A stretch of DNA of 38,028 nt from Streptomyces sp. (GTDB lineage Bacteria; Actinomycetota; Actinomycetes; Streptomycetales; Streptomycetaceae), in the NCBI RefSeq assembly GCF_019510245.1, contig NZ_JAEKKT010000197.1, positions 1 through 38,028 of the forward strand, read 5' to 3'. Below, piece after piece: positions 8,809 through 17,160 of this stretch. A model generated the notes under the pieces. It worked only from the letters and a program-made list of their open reading frames with translations, was not told the DNA's origin and made no database searches. A program made the translations under genes and the position numbers. Every line of letters starts with the position of its first letter. Position 1 is the first letter of the stretch.

Positions 8809-9702
8809 TCAGACGACGGGCGGACGCCCGAGCCGCGTGAGCCGCCAGACCGTGCGCCAGCGCATCGGGCGGCGCTCCCCGGCCGGCTCGCGGAACCCCT
8901 CGGCGAACCCCGCGAACCAGGCGCGCAGGCCGCCCGTCGAACGGGTGCGCAGAAGCGTGATCAGTATCCAGACGCCGAGGTGGACCGGGATGAGCGGCAG
9001 GGGCAGCCGACGGCGGGTCAGCCAGACGCGGTTGCGGGCGGTGACGCGGAAGTAGACGGCGTGCCGGGCGGGCGAGGTGCGGGGGTGCTGGAGCAGCAGT
9101 TCGGGCGCGTAGAGGATCCGCCAGCCGGCGTCGGCCGCCCGCCAGGCGAGGTCGGTCTCCTCGTGCGCGAAGAAGAACTCGGCGGGCCAGTCACCGGTCT
9201 CGGCGAGCATGGCCATCCGCAGGGCGTGCCCGCCGCCGAGGAACCCGGTGACGTAACCCCCGCGCATGGGGTCGGCGTTGCCTACGCGCGGCACGTGCCG
9301 CCGCTGGGTGACGCCCCGCTCGTCGGCGATACGGAAGCCGACGATGCCGAGGCGGGGGTCGGCGGCGAACAGATCCCGTACCTGCCGGAACACCTCGACG
9401 TCGACGAGCAGGCCGTCGTCGTCCAGTTCGACGACGACGTCCACGTCACCGAACGCGCGCAGGGCGGCGAGAGCGACGTTGCGGCCGCCGGGGCAGCCGA
9501 GGTTGTCCTCGACGTCGAGGGTGGTGACCTCGCCGGGCAGGTCGAGACGGCGGGCGAACTCGGGCAGCCGGCAGCCGTTGCCCACGATCACGATCCGGGC
9601 GGGAGCGAGGTCCTGCTTGGCGACGGACCTGAGCAGGGCGTCGACCTCGTCGGGACGGTTCCCCATGGTCACCACGGCGACCCCCAGCCTCGGCACCGCC
9701 AT
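8809..9702 (-). CDS. Family 2 glycosyltransferase, rhamnosyltransferase-like
   Basis: A 297-residue GT-A fold enzyme. Features in order: the beta-strand start GVAVVTMGNRPDEVDALLRS; a nucleotide-sugar region with NLGCPGGRNVAL (near residue 75), typical of GT2 enzymes; the metal-binding acidic triplet ELDDDG near residue 100; and the catalytic-base region AHEETDLAWRAADAGW near 185. A hydrophobic stretch near the C-terminus (IPVHLGVWILITLL) may attach it to the membrane. It likely adds a sugar to a cell-surface polymer or lipid; donor and acceptor cannot be told. ATG 9702 is chosen for the GGTGAGG site and because the fold starts immediately after; an upstream ATG at 9753 would add 17 basic residues. 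Confidence 0.88.
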   Translation of the reverse strand: MAVPRLGVAVVTMGNRPDEVDALLRSVAKQDLAPARIVIVGNGCRLPEFARRLDLPGEVTTLDVEDNLGCPGGRNVALAALRAFGDVDVVVELDDDGLLVDVEVFRQVRDLFAADPRLGIVGFRIADERGVTQRRHVPRVGNADPMRGGYVTGFLGGGHALRMAMLAETGDWPAEFFFAHEETDLAWRAADAGWRILYAPELLLQHPRTSPARHAVYFRVTARNRVWLTRRRLPLPLIPVHLGVWILITLLRTRSTGGLRAWFAGFAEGFREPAGERRPMRWRTVWRLTRLGRPPVV

Positions 9703-9905
9703 GCCCCTCACCCCATCCGGCCGACGGCGGTGCCGCCCCTGACCGAGCGACACTCGCCGTTAACCACGATGTTGCCCCAGGTGCGGCCGCAGTCCTGGCT
9801 TCGGTTTTGTTTGCGGCCTTTTTACGGCGATTTTCCCCGGGTAGGACGAACCCCGGCCCCGGCCGCGCGTTGCGGCGCCCCGGCCATGCAGGCTCCGCGC
9901 AGCAG

Positions 9906-10970
9906 TCAGCCGAGGTTGTTGCCCCACAGGGATCTGTCGGTGCTCTTGAGGCTGGGCACGCCCCCATAGGTGCCGCCGTCGGCGGTGACGAGCGGGGCGG
10001 AGAGCTGGTCCTCCAGAATTCCGTCGCGGACCCGCACGATGGTGCTCTCGTGGTCGGTCCTGCCGGGCTTGAACGTCTTCCCGTCGATGGCGGCCTTCAG
10101 GTAGTACAGGGCGTACTTGGCGTAGAGGTCCACCGGCTGGGACACGGTGGCGTCGATGCTGCCGCCGGAGATGTCCCTCAGCTCCCTGGGGATGCCGTCG
10201 TTGGAGACGACGAACACGTGCTTCCGGTCCTTCGGACCGACCAGCAGCCCCTGCTGCCTGAGCACGTGGAGCGTGCCGGACAGAGCGAAGCTGGCCTGCA
10301 TGTAGATGCCCTTGATGTCCGGGTGGGCGGTCAGGTCGGCCTGGAGCCTCTGCGCGGCGACGTCCCCGTCCCAGTTGGTGGCCTCTGCGAACACCTTGAC
10401 GTCCGGGTAGTCCGCCTTCATGCATGCGTCGAACCCCTCGGTGCGGTCACGGCTGTTGATCGACGAGAGGTCGCCCTGCAGCATCACCACCTTGCCCTTG
10501 CCGCCCAGCTTGCTGCCCAGGTACTTGCACGCCTTCTCGCCGTAGGCACGGTTGTCGGCGCGGACCACCATGTAGACCTTGCCGGTGTCGGGGCGGGTGT
10601 CGATGGTGACGACCGGGATCTTCGCCGCCTGCAGTTGGGCCAGAATCGGCGCGATGGCGAAGGTGCTCTGCGGGGCCGTCGCGATGCCCTTGGCGCCCTG
10701 CAGGATGAGCGTCTGCACGTTGGCGGCGAGCTTGGCGACGTCGTCATGCGAGTTGGTGGTCCTCAGCGAGAGGCCGAGTTGCCTGGCGTACTGCGGCGTG
10801 TACTTGATGTACGCGTTCCAGAAATCGGTGTCGGAGCGCGGGTAGTCGACGCCGACCACCGGCCGGTGGCCGCTCGACGTGGCCGTGCCGCCGGAGCCGC
10901 CGCAGGCGCTGAGCAGCGCCAGCGCGGAGAGGGCGGAGGCGGTGGCGCGGAGGACGGGTCTGGGCCTCAT
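9906..10970 (-). CDS. Sugar ABC transporter substrate-binding lipoprotein (RbsB type)
   Basis: A 354-residue periplasmic-binding-protein type 1 domain anchored as a lipoprotein (lipobox LSAC, Cys 23). The two-lobed fold is evident in VGVDYPRSDTDFWNAYIKY near residue 40, LILQGAKGIATAPQS near 95, VVTIDTRPD near 125, VVMLQGDLSSINSRDRTEGF near 165 and VSNDGIPRELRDI near 255, all typical of ribose/galactose-type binding proteins. The ligand is probably a sugar, not determinable here. It is the last gene of a minus-strand operon after the permease, separated by 164 bases that contain two inverted repeats and an AT-rich stretch, so it may also have its own promoter. It is more distant from the two XylF-like binding proteins nearby than they are from each other. 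Confidence 0.9.
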   Translation of the reverse strand: MRPRPVLRATASALSALALLSACGGSGGTATSSGHRPVVGVDYPRSDTDFWNAYIKYTPQYARQLGLSLRTTNSHDDVAKLAANVQTLILQGAKGIATAPQSTFAIAPILAQLQAAKIPVVTIDTRPDTGKVYMVVRADNRAYGEKACKYLGSKLGGKGKVVMLQGDLSSINSRDRTEGFDACMKADYPDVKVFAEATNWDGDVAAQRLQADLTAHPDIKGIYMQASFALSGTLHVLRQQGLLVGPKDRKHVFVVSNDGIPRELRDISGGSIDATVSQPVDLYAKYALYYLKAAIDGKTFKPGRTDHESTIVRVRDGILEDQLSAPLVTADGGTYGGVPSLKSTDRSLWGNNLG

Positions 10971-11001
10971 CGGTACGTTCCTCGCGCTGGGTCCCGAAGC
11001 G

Positions 11002-11055
11002 CCTGCCGTCCGACGGCAGGCTCACTCGGCCGGCAGACACACGCCACCCGGCCGA
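11002..11055. terminator. Two inverted repeats between permease and binding-protein genes
   Basis: CCTGCCGTC at 11002-11010 and GACGGCAGG at 11012-11020 form nine-base arms around one base. TCGGCCGG at 11026-11033 pairs with CCGGCCGA at 11048-11055 across 14 bases. Either could attenuate read-through to the RbsB-type gene or act as an operator. The second fits a hairpin; the first is too tight to fold fully and looks more like a protein-binding palindrome. Confidence 0.4.
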
Positions 11056-11079
11056 CGCCAAAATATCCGTTCGTCCAAT

Positions 11080-11091
11080 ATACGTACGTAT
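11080..11091. promoter_or_regulatory. 12-bp palindrome ATACGTACGTAT
   Basis: A perfect 12-base palindrome in an AT-rich patch (about 11060-11095) 110 bases before the RbsB-type gene start. This is unusual in such GC-rich DNA and is placed where a promoter with an operator for that last gene would sit. No regulator gene adjoins the operon. Confidence 0.4.
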
Positions 11092-11134
11092 GACACGACA
11101 GGGGGCCGCGGGAACGCCCCCGCCCCTGGAAGTG

Positions 11135-12397
11135 TCAGGCTCGCCCGTGTGCCTGCTGCGTGTGCCGGGACAGTGAGTCGAGGACCACCGCGACGAAGAG
11201 CACCCCGCCGGTGATCACCAGCTGGACGGCGGTGGGCGTGTCGGTGAGGGCCATACCCGACGCGATCGACTGGATGACCAGGATGCCGAGCACTGCGGAC
11301 CAGGTCGTACCGCGCCCTCCGAACAGGCTGGTGCCACCGATGACGGCGGCGGCGATGGCGTTGAGCAGCAGGACGCCGGAGCCCGAGTTCTGGCTCACCG
11401 ACGTGATGCGCGAGGCCAGGAACAGGCCGCCGGTCGCCGCCAGGGTGCCGGAGACCGCGAGCACGGCCGTCTGTACGGCGGTCACGTTGAGGCTGGCGCG
11501 ACGTGACGCCTCGACGCTGCTCCCCAGCGCGTAGACCTTGCGGCCGTAGTGCGTGCGCCGGAGCACGATGTCGAGGGCCGCCACCGTGACGAGGAAGATC
11601 AGCAGAGCCAGCGGCAGGCCCTGGAACTGGTTCAGCAGGTAGGCGGAGCCGAACGCGATCACCGCCACCGCTCCGGTGCGCACCGCGAGGGTTGGCAGCG
11701 GGCGGTGCGGCATGCCGATGGCCCTGCGGCGGCGCCTGTCCAGGTAGGAGGCGAGGAAGACCAGGGCCGTGGCGAGTGCCGCCACCGCGTAGCCGACGCC
11801 GGCGTCGGTGAAGTAGTAGCCGGTGAGGTGGGCGATGAGCCCGTCCTCGTCGAGGTTGATGGTGCCGCTCGTGCCGAGGATGGCGAGCATGAGGCCGTTC
11901 CACGTCAGCAGCCCGGCGAGGGTGACCACGAAGGCCGGCACCCGGGTCCTGGCGATGGAGTACCCCTGGGCTGTTCCCGCCACGGTGCCCGTCAGGACCG
12001 CGGCGATCAGGGCGAGCCATTCCGGCACGCCGTTGTTGACGTTGAGCACCGCGAAGACCGCGGCGGCGAACCCGCTGATCGAGCCGACCGACAGGTCGAG
12101 TTCCCCGAGCAGCAGCACGAAGACGATGCCGACCGCGATGAAGCCCGTGCCCACGATGTCCACGCTGAGATTGGACAGGTTGCGGGGCGAGAGGAAGGTG
12201 GAATCCAGGCTCTGGAAGATGATCCAGACCGCGGCGAGGACCAGAGTGACGGGAAGGTAGCCCAGCTCACCGGCGCTCAGCCTGCGCCGCCGGACGGCGA
12301 TCCAGTCCGCCGCGGCACGGCTGACGGCCCGCCCGGCATGGCGCTGACCGGCTTTCGCGGTGGCTGCCGCGGAATCCGCCCGCGTCTCGTCCGGCAT
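11135..12397 (-). CDS. Sugar ABC transporter permease (XylH type)
   Basis: A 420-residue inner-membrane protein with about ten hydrophobic segments. The hallmark BPD_transp_2 loops are visible: GELDLSVGSISGFAAAVFAV (about 110-130), FVVTLAGLLTWNGLMLAILG (about 175-195) and AAAVIGGTSLFGGRGTTWSA near 360. Its length and a roughly 120-residue central expansion match xylose-type XylH more than ribose-type RbsC. It pairs with the ATPase gene 14 bases upstream. ATG 12397 is chosen for AAAGGGAAG before it; the open frame runs further upstream only as antisense-like sequence inside the ATPase gene. Confidence 0.92.
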   Translation of the reverse strand: MPDETRADSAAATAKAGQRHAGRAVSRAAADWIAVRRRRLSAGELGYLPVTLVLAAVWIIFQSLDSTFLSPRNLSNLSVDIVGTGFIAVGIVFVLLLGELDLSVGSISGFAAAVFAVLNVNNGVPEWLALIAAVLTGTVAGTAQGYSIARTRVPAFVVTLAGLLTWNGLMLAILGTSGTINLDEDGLIAHLTGYYFTDAGVGYAVAALATALVFLASYLDRRRRRAIGMPHRPLPTLAVRTGAVAVIAFGSAYLLNQFQGLPLALLIFLVTVAALDIVLRRTHYGRKVYALGSSVEASRRASLNVTAVQTAVLAVSGTLAATGGLFLASRITSVSQNSGSGVLLLNAIAAAVIGGTSLFGGRGTTWSAVLGILVIQSIASGMALTDTPTAVQLVITGGVLFVAVVLDSLSRHTQQAHGRA

Positions 12398-12411
12398 GTC
12401 ACGCTTCCCTT

Positions 12412-13182
12412 TCACCACTCGGCCTCTCGGGAGGCGGGCCGGCGGGGCACGTTGTCCGTGGCGCCCGTGATGGAGGAGACGATCTGCTCCTGGGAGGTGG
12501 TGCTCACGTCGAAGAATCCGTTGTTGCGGCCGAGCCGGAGCACGGCGGCCCGGTCCGCGAGGGCCTTCACGTCCCCCATGTTGTGGCTGATGAGCAGAAT
12601 CCCCAGGCCCTGGTCGCGGAGCCGGTCGACGAGGTCGAGTACCTCGGTGGTCTGCTCGAACCCGAGCGCCGCGGTCGGTTCGTCCAGAAGGAGGACGCGC
12701 GGATCGCCGAGAAGCGAGCGGGCGATGGCGACGGTCTGCCGCTGGCCGCTGGACAGTGACACCAGGGGTCCGCGCAGGTCGGGGACGCTCCGGGTCAGCC
12801 GCTCCAGCAGCTGCGTGGTGCGGCGCTCCATCTCCACCTCGTCGAGGAACCCGAACCTGCGGAGCTCCCGCCCGAGGAAGAGGTTGCCGACGACGTCGAG
12901 GTTCCCGCACAGCGCCAGGTCCTGGTAAACGGTGGCGATGCCGAGGTCCCGGGCCTCCTGGGGACGCCGGATGTGAACGGGCCGGCCCTCCCACTCGATG
13001 GTCCCCTTGTCCGCGGGAGCGACCCCGGAGATCACCTTGACCAGGGTGGACTTGCCGGCTCCGTTGTCGCCGAGCAGGGCAAGGACCTCGCCGGCGTGGA
13101 TCTCCAGCTCGATGTCCCGGAGGACCTCGATGACTCCGAAGCGCCTGCACACGCCGTGCAGGGCGAGCAAGGGGGGCGGCAA
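12412..13182 (-). CDS. Sugar ABC transporter ATP-binding protein
   Basis: A 256-residue single-cassette ATPase. Walker A GDNGAGKSTLVKV near residue 37, Q-loop VYQDLALCGNLDVVGNLFLG near 88, ABC signature LSSGQRQTVAIARSL near 140, Walker B RVLLLDEPTAAL near 160 and the His switch SHNMGDV near 197 are all present. Sugar transporters of the Rbs/Xyl class usually have a fused double cassette of about 500 residues, so this is the short, FrcA-like form. The start is a TTG at 13182, supported by GAAGGAG about ten bases upstream. It lies 44 bases after the XylF-like gene and 14 bases before the permease, in one operon. Confidence 0.93.
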   Translation of the reverse strand: MPPPLLALHGVCRRFGVIEVLRDIELEIHAGEVLALLGDNGAGKSTLVKVISGVAPADKGTIEWEGRPVHIRRPQEARDLGIATVYQDLALCGNLDVVGNLFLGRELRRFGFLDEVEMERRTTQLLERLTRSVPDLRGPLVSLSSGQRQTVAIARSLLGDPRVLLLDEPTAALGFEQTTEVLDLVDRLRDQGLGILLISHNMGDVKALADRAAVLRLGRNNGFFDVSTTSQEQIVSSITGATDNVPRRPASREAEW

Positions 13183-13226
13183 GGGAATCGTCTCCTTCCG
13201 GGGCCCGGGGCGGCCGGTCCCGCCTG

Positions 13227-14315
13227 TCAGGTCAGTCCCGCCCTGTTGCAGTCGCGCACGAGTGGTGGGGCGCAGATTTGCCCGAGCGTGTACACGCCGT
13301 CCTTCACCAAGGTGTCCTTGATGGTGGCAAGGGTCACGGACACCGGGGTGAGCAGCACGGCCGGAACCTCCGCGCCGTTGCGGGTTTTCACCCGCCTGGT
13401 GGCCACCTCGTCGAGACGGTGCCCCCGCGCGGCGGCCACGGCCATGGCGCCGCCCGCGGCAGCCTCGGGTCCGAAGGGCTTGTAGACCGTCATGTACTGA
13501 TCGCCGACGACGATGCGTCGTACGGCTGCGAGTTCGGCGTCCTGCCCGGTGACGGGCGGCAACGGGCTGACCTCATCGGCCTTGAGGGCGGCGATACTGC
13601 CGGCGGCGAGTCCGTCGTTGGCGGCGTAGACGCCGTCGATGCTGTCGGCGCCCAGCAGGGAGAGGGCTGCCGCCATGTTCAGGTCCGCCGTCTCGGTGCT
13701 CCACTGCGGTGTGTCGTACTGCTTGGCGATCGTCACCTTCCCCTCGAGTTCGGAGAGTGCGCCCTGCCTGAACGACAGCGCGTTGGGGTCGCCGGGGTCG
13801 CCGTTCATCATCACGATCCGGCCGCCGTGTGCCTTCGCGCCCATGGCCGTCAGCAGCGCCTTGCCCTGGAGCCTGCCGACCTCCTGGCCGTCGAAGGAGA
13901 CGTAGCCCGCGATCGGGCCCTCGGCGAGGCGGTCGTATGCGATGACCGGGATGTGCGCGGCAGCCGCTCTTCCCACCGAGGCACTCATGGCCCTGGCGTC
14001 GACGGCCGCCAGCACGATGGCATCGACCCCATGGGCGATCGACGAGTCCATCTGTTCCTGCTGGACGGCCACGTCGCCCTTGGCGTCTGCGTGCTCGACC
14101 GTGCATTCGCCGCACAGCTGCCGGATCTTCTGTTCCAGCAGGGGCCTGTCCCACGCCTCCCAGCGGGCGGTGGTGGAGTCCGGCAGCAGCACGCCGATCG
14201 TCCGCGCGCTCCCCCCGCCGGAGGTGTCCCCGGCGTCCAGTCCGCAGGCGGTGAGGGACACGGCCGTGGAGAACGCGGCCAGGGCCAGGGCGGCGTCCCG
14301 GACGCAGGCGTTCAT
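13227..14315 (-). CDS. XylF-like sugar-binding lipoprotein, first gene of the ABC operon
   Basis: A 362-residue type 1 periplasmic-binding lipoprotein (lipobox LTAC, Cys 24). Landmarks resembling XylF/ChvE-class proteins are IGVLLPDSTTARWEAWDRP near residue 40, VIAYDRLAEGPIAGYVSFDG near 125, VMMNGDPGDPNAL near 165, GVYAANDGLAAGSIAALK near 225 and LPPVTGQDAELAAVRRI near 250. After the lipid-anchored cysteine there are only four more: a CxxC pair (68, 71) and a C-terminal pair (348, 356). All four are shared with the plus-strand paralogue at 17157, suggesting two structural disulfides. GGAGG precedes ATG 14315 at good distance. It faces the phosphatase gene across a 289-base promoter region. 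Confidence 0.92.
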   Translation of the reverse strand: MNACVRDAALALAAFSTAVSLTACGLDAGDTSGGGSARTIGVLLPDSTTARWEAWDRPLLEQKIRQLCGECTVEHADAKGDVAVQQEQMDSSIAHGVDAIVLAAVDARAMSASVGRAAAAHIPVIAYDRLAEGPIAGYVSFDGQEVGRLQGKALLTAMGAKAHGGRIVMMNGDPGDPNALSFRQGALSELEGKVTIAKQYDTPQWSTETADLNMAAALSLLGADSIDGVYAANDGLAAGSIAALKADEVSPLPPVTGQDAELAAVRRIVVGDQYMTVYKPFGPEAAAGGAMAVAAARGHRLDEVATRRVKTRNGAEVPAVLLTPVSVTLATIKDTLVKDGVYTLGQICAPPLVRDCNRAGLT

Positions 14316-14604
14316 GCCGGAGACCTCCCTCCTCCCCGAAGCCGTGCGGCTGCGATCGCGGTGCAGCGGCACGGCCCGCCGGAGCGAGACGGGATCTCGG
14401 CCCGCACCCGCCCAGACCGGGTGAAAGCCACAAAACGTCCGCTTCGCCAGTGTGACACCGGCCGTGGCGAACTGCGAACCCGGTACCGCCTGGCCGACAT
14501 GATGCCAATCTGTCCAACTTGCCCCCTTATGCGATTCTGGTGAGGGGGAGTGCGCAGCGGCAGCAGGTCGGCAACCCCGGTGCGGATGGGAGGTGGCTGC
14601 GGAC
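14316..14604. promoter_or_regulatory. Shared divergent promoter region of the sugar/phosphatase locus
   Basis: 289 bases between the ABC operon and the phosphatase gene, with no gene of their own. TTCGCCA and TGGCGAA (about 14445-14471) form a seven-base inverted repeat around 15 bases and could be an operator for co-regulation of both arms. No transcription factor gene lies next to it, so the regulator must act from elsewhere. Confidence 0.45.
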
Positions 14605-17160
14605 ATGCCTCACCACGGCAGCGCCCGGGCCGGACTCCCACAGCCGGGGCCGGCCGGCACAGACGCCGCCGGCACCGACGCCGCCGGCACCGACGCACCG
14701 CCGGGGCCGGGGACACCCGTGGGTGTCGACGCCCTGGCCTTCGCCGGAGCGGCGCTGGCCGTGCTCTACGTGCCCGACGCGGGTTCTGACGACCTTCGGT
14801 CGGTGGACACGGCCGGATGCGCCCCCGCGGAGTACGGACTGCCGGAACGCCTGGCCCTGTCCGGCGGCTCGCCCGCGGCCCGCGCCCTCCGCGCCGCCCA
14901 CCCCGTCTGGCTGACCCCCGCGGCACTCGCCTCCTGCACCGAGGGATGTCCGGTGCCGCCGCGAGCCCGGACATCACTCGGCGCGTTGCCCCTGGGCACC
15001 GAGGGCGGACGGCTCGGCTGCCTCGTCGTCGTGGGCGCCGGCGAGAACGGCTTCGAAGCCGAGCAGCAGCGCTTCCTGGAGCGCTACGCCCACACGGTCG
15101 CCGGCGTACTGGAAGCGCGGGCCGAGGGGGAGCCGCCGTCGGCACCTTCGGCACCCTTGGCTTCCGCACTGCGCCGCATGCGCGTCGGCTCCTTCGTCCT
15201 GGTGCCGGAGTCCGGCGTGATCGACGCGGACGAGACGCTGCGCGAACTGGTCGGCATCCGGCCGGACGACTTCGACGGCAAGGCGGACTCCCTGCTCGCG
15301 CACGCGCTGCCGGAAGACCTGCCCGCGCTGATGTCGGTGCTGGAGCCGACCACCCGGACGTTCGGCCGACGGGAACTGGACTTCCGCGTCCGCTGCCCCA
15401 CCGGTGGGATGCGCTGGCTGAGCCTTTGGTGCCGCGTGACGTCGGGTACCGACGGCCGGCCGGAGCAGGTGCGGGGGGTGGTGACGGCGACCTCGGTCCT
15501 GCACCGGGAGGCCGACGACGTCTCCCGGATCCAGTGGCTGACCGCCGCACTGGACGAGGCCGCCACCGTGCGCGACGTCAGCCACGTGGTCGTCACCGCC
15601 GTGCGCGAACCCCTGAACGCCGACCGGGTGGCGCTCGCCGAGCTGCAGGACGAACGGCTCCAGGTCACCCTGCTCGACCCGCCGCAGCCCGCCGCCTGGC
15701 CGCAGGCCTGGCGTCGCCAGTGGCGTTCGGAGTGGCCGGACGCACCCCTCAGTGCCCTGCCCACCCTGCAGAGGGCTCTGCGCGACGGACGTATGGACCT
15801 GTGGCCGGCGGGCACCGCCGTCGAACCCGGACTCGAGGGCATCGGCCCCGGAGGCCTCGCCGTGCTGCCGCTGCCCCCCAAGGGCCGGGCCGTCGGCGTG
15901 TGCCTGATCGGCTGGGACCGGCCGCACGAGTTCCTCCCCGAGGAACGGTCGCTGCTCACCGCCACCGCCTCACTGGCCGGCCAGGCCCTCACCCGCGCCC
16001 ACGCCCACGACGCCGAACAGGAACTCGCGACGATGTTGCAGCGCAGCCTCCTGCCGCGGCGTCTGCCCGAGCTTCCCGGCGGGACCGCCGTCGCCCGCTA
16101 TCTGCCCGCCCGGCGAGGACTGCAGGTGGGCGGCGACTGGTACGACGTGATCGCACTCTCCGAGGACCGGGTGGCGCTGGTCATCGGCGACGTGCAGGGC
16201 CACAGCGCCGCAGCCGCGACGATCATGGGGCAGATGCGTACCGCGGTCAGGGCGTACGCGGTGGAGGGCCACCCACCCGACGTGGTCGTCTCGCATGCCA
16301 ACCGCCTCCTCGTCGGCATGGAGACGGATCTCTTCGCCACCTGCTGCTACGCCGAACTGGACATGGACGAGGGCGACGTCCTGTTCGTCCGGGCCGGGCA
16401 CGTCGCACCGCTGTTGCGCCATCCCGACGGCAGCACCGAGGAGGTCGAGGTCGAGGGCGGCCTCCCGCTGGGCATCTCCATGGAGACGGACTTCCCGATG
16501 ACCGCGGTGGCGCTGACGCCCGGAATGCTGCTCGCCCTGGTCACCGACGGGCTGGTCGAGGCCGCCGATCTGCCCCTGGACGAGGGCATGCGCCGCGCCC
16601 GCGCCACCCTCACCGCGGCCGACCCGTCGGATCCCGGGCAGGTGGCCGACGACCTGCTGGGTGACCGCGGTCGTCGCGAGGACGACGTGGCGCTGTTGCT
16701 GCTGCGCTACGACGGCATGAAGACCCGGCCGATCCGGTCGGGCTGGGCGGTGTGGCGGCTGCCCGACGCCGTCATGCACGCCCGCCGCTTCACCGCGCGC
16801 ACGCTGCGCCGCTGGAAGGTCGAGGAAGCCACCGACCCGGTGCTGCTGGTGGTCTCCGAACTCGTCACCAACGCCTTGGTGCACACCCAGGGGCCGGTCC
16901 GCCTCGAACTGACGCTCCGCGGTGGCCGGGTGCGTGTCTGCGTGAGCGACTCCTCTCCCCGGGCGCCCGCAAGACCCGTGATCGTGGACTGGGAATCGAC
17001 CGGCGGCCGGGGGCTGCTCCTGGTCGAGGCGGTGTCGGAGTCCTTCGGCACCGTGCCGATGGCCGGCGGCAAGCAGGTGTGCAGCGAGATAGCGGTGCCG
17101 CGTCGTGAACCCGCTCCCGTGGGCGCGGATCCGGGGACCGAGGGCGGTGACCGATCATGA
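14605..17160 (+). CDS. Multi-domain SpoIIE/PP2C phosphatase with GAF, PAS and HATPase domains
   Basis: An 851-residue cytoplasmic protein with no membrane segment. In order: a GAF-like domain (about 20-190), a PAS-like domain (about 195-300, SFVLVPESGVIDADETLREL), a second GAF (about 305-465, LNADRVALAEL), the SpoIIE phosphatase (about 475-700) and a HATPase_c_2 anti-sigma-type kinase domain (about 715-835). Metal-site motifs are GGDWYDV near 510, IGDVQGHSAAAA near 526 and VTDGLVEA near 645. The HATPase has ELVTNALVH (N box) near 751 and GGRGLLLVEA near 799. Such proteins dephosphorylate anti-anti-sigma factors and can bind or phosphorylate them. The second Gly of the usual GDVxGHG is Ser. 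GGGAGG lies 11 bases before ATG 14605. The stop overlaps the next gene as ATGA. Confidence 0.93.
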   Translation: MPHHGSARAGLPQPGPAGTDAAGTDAAGTDAPPGPGTPVGVDALAFAGAALAVLYVPDAGSDDLRSVDTAGCAPAEYGLPERLALSGGSPAARALRAAHPVWLTPAALASCTEGCPVPPRARTSLGALPLGTEGGRLGCLVVVGAGENGFEAEQQRFLERYAHTVAGVLEARAEGEPPSAPSAPLASALRRMRVGSFVLVPESGVIDADETLRELVGIRPDDFDGKADSLLAHALPEDLPALMSVLEPTTRTFGRRELDFRVRCPTGGMRWLSLWCRVTSGTDGRPEQVRGVVTATSVLHREADDVSRIQWLTAALDEAATVRDVSHVVVTAVREPLNADRVALAELQDERLQVTLLDPPQPAAWPQAWRRQWRSEWPDAPLSALPTLQRALRDGRMDLWPAGTAVEPGLEGIGPGGLAVLPLPPKGRAVGVCLIGWDRPHEFLPEERSLLTATASLAGQALTRAHAHDAEQELATMLQRSLLPRRLPELPGGTAVARYLPARRGLQVGGDWYDVIALSEDRVALVIGDVQGHSAAAATIMGQMRTAVRAYAVEGHPPDVVVSHANRLLVGMETDLFATCCYAELDMDEGDVLFVRAGHVAPLLRHPDGSTEEVEVEGGLPLGISMETDFPMTAVALTPGMLLALVTDGLVEAADLPLDEGMRRARATLTAADPSDPGQVADDLLGDRGRREDDVALLLLRYDGMKTRPIRSGWAVWRLPDAVMHARRFTARTLRRWKVEEATDPVLLVVSELVTNALVHTQGPVRLELTLRGGRVRVCVSDSSPRAPARPVIVDWESTGGRGLLLVEAVSESFGTVPMAGGKQVCSEIAVPRREPAPVGADPGTEGGDRS

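Noticed and set aside
14662..14700. Tandem repeat in the phosphatase N-terminus
   Set aside because: Two and a bit copies of GACGCCGCCGGCACC, coding for a DAAGT linker; ordinary slippage in a disordered tail, not a CRISPR or regulatory array.
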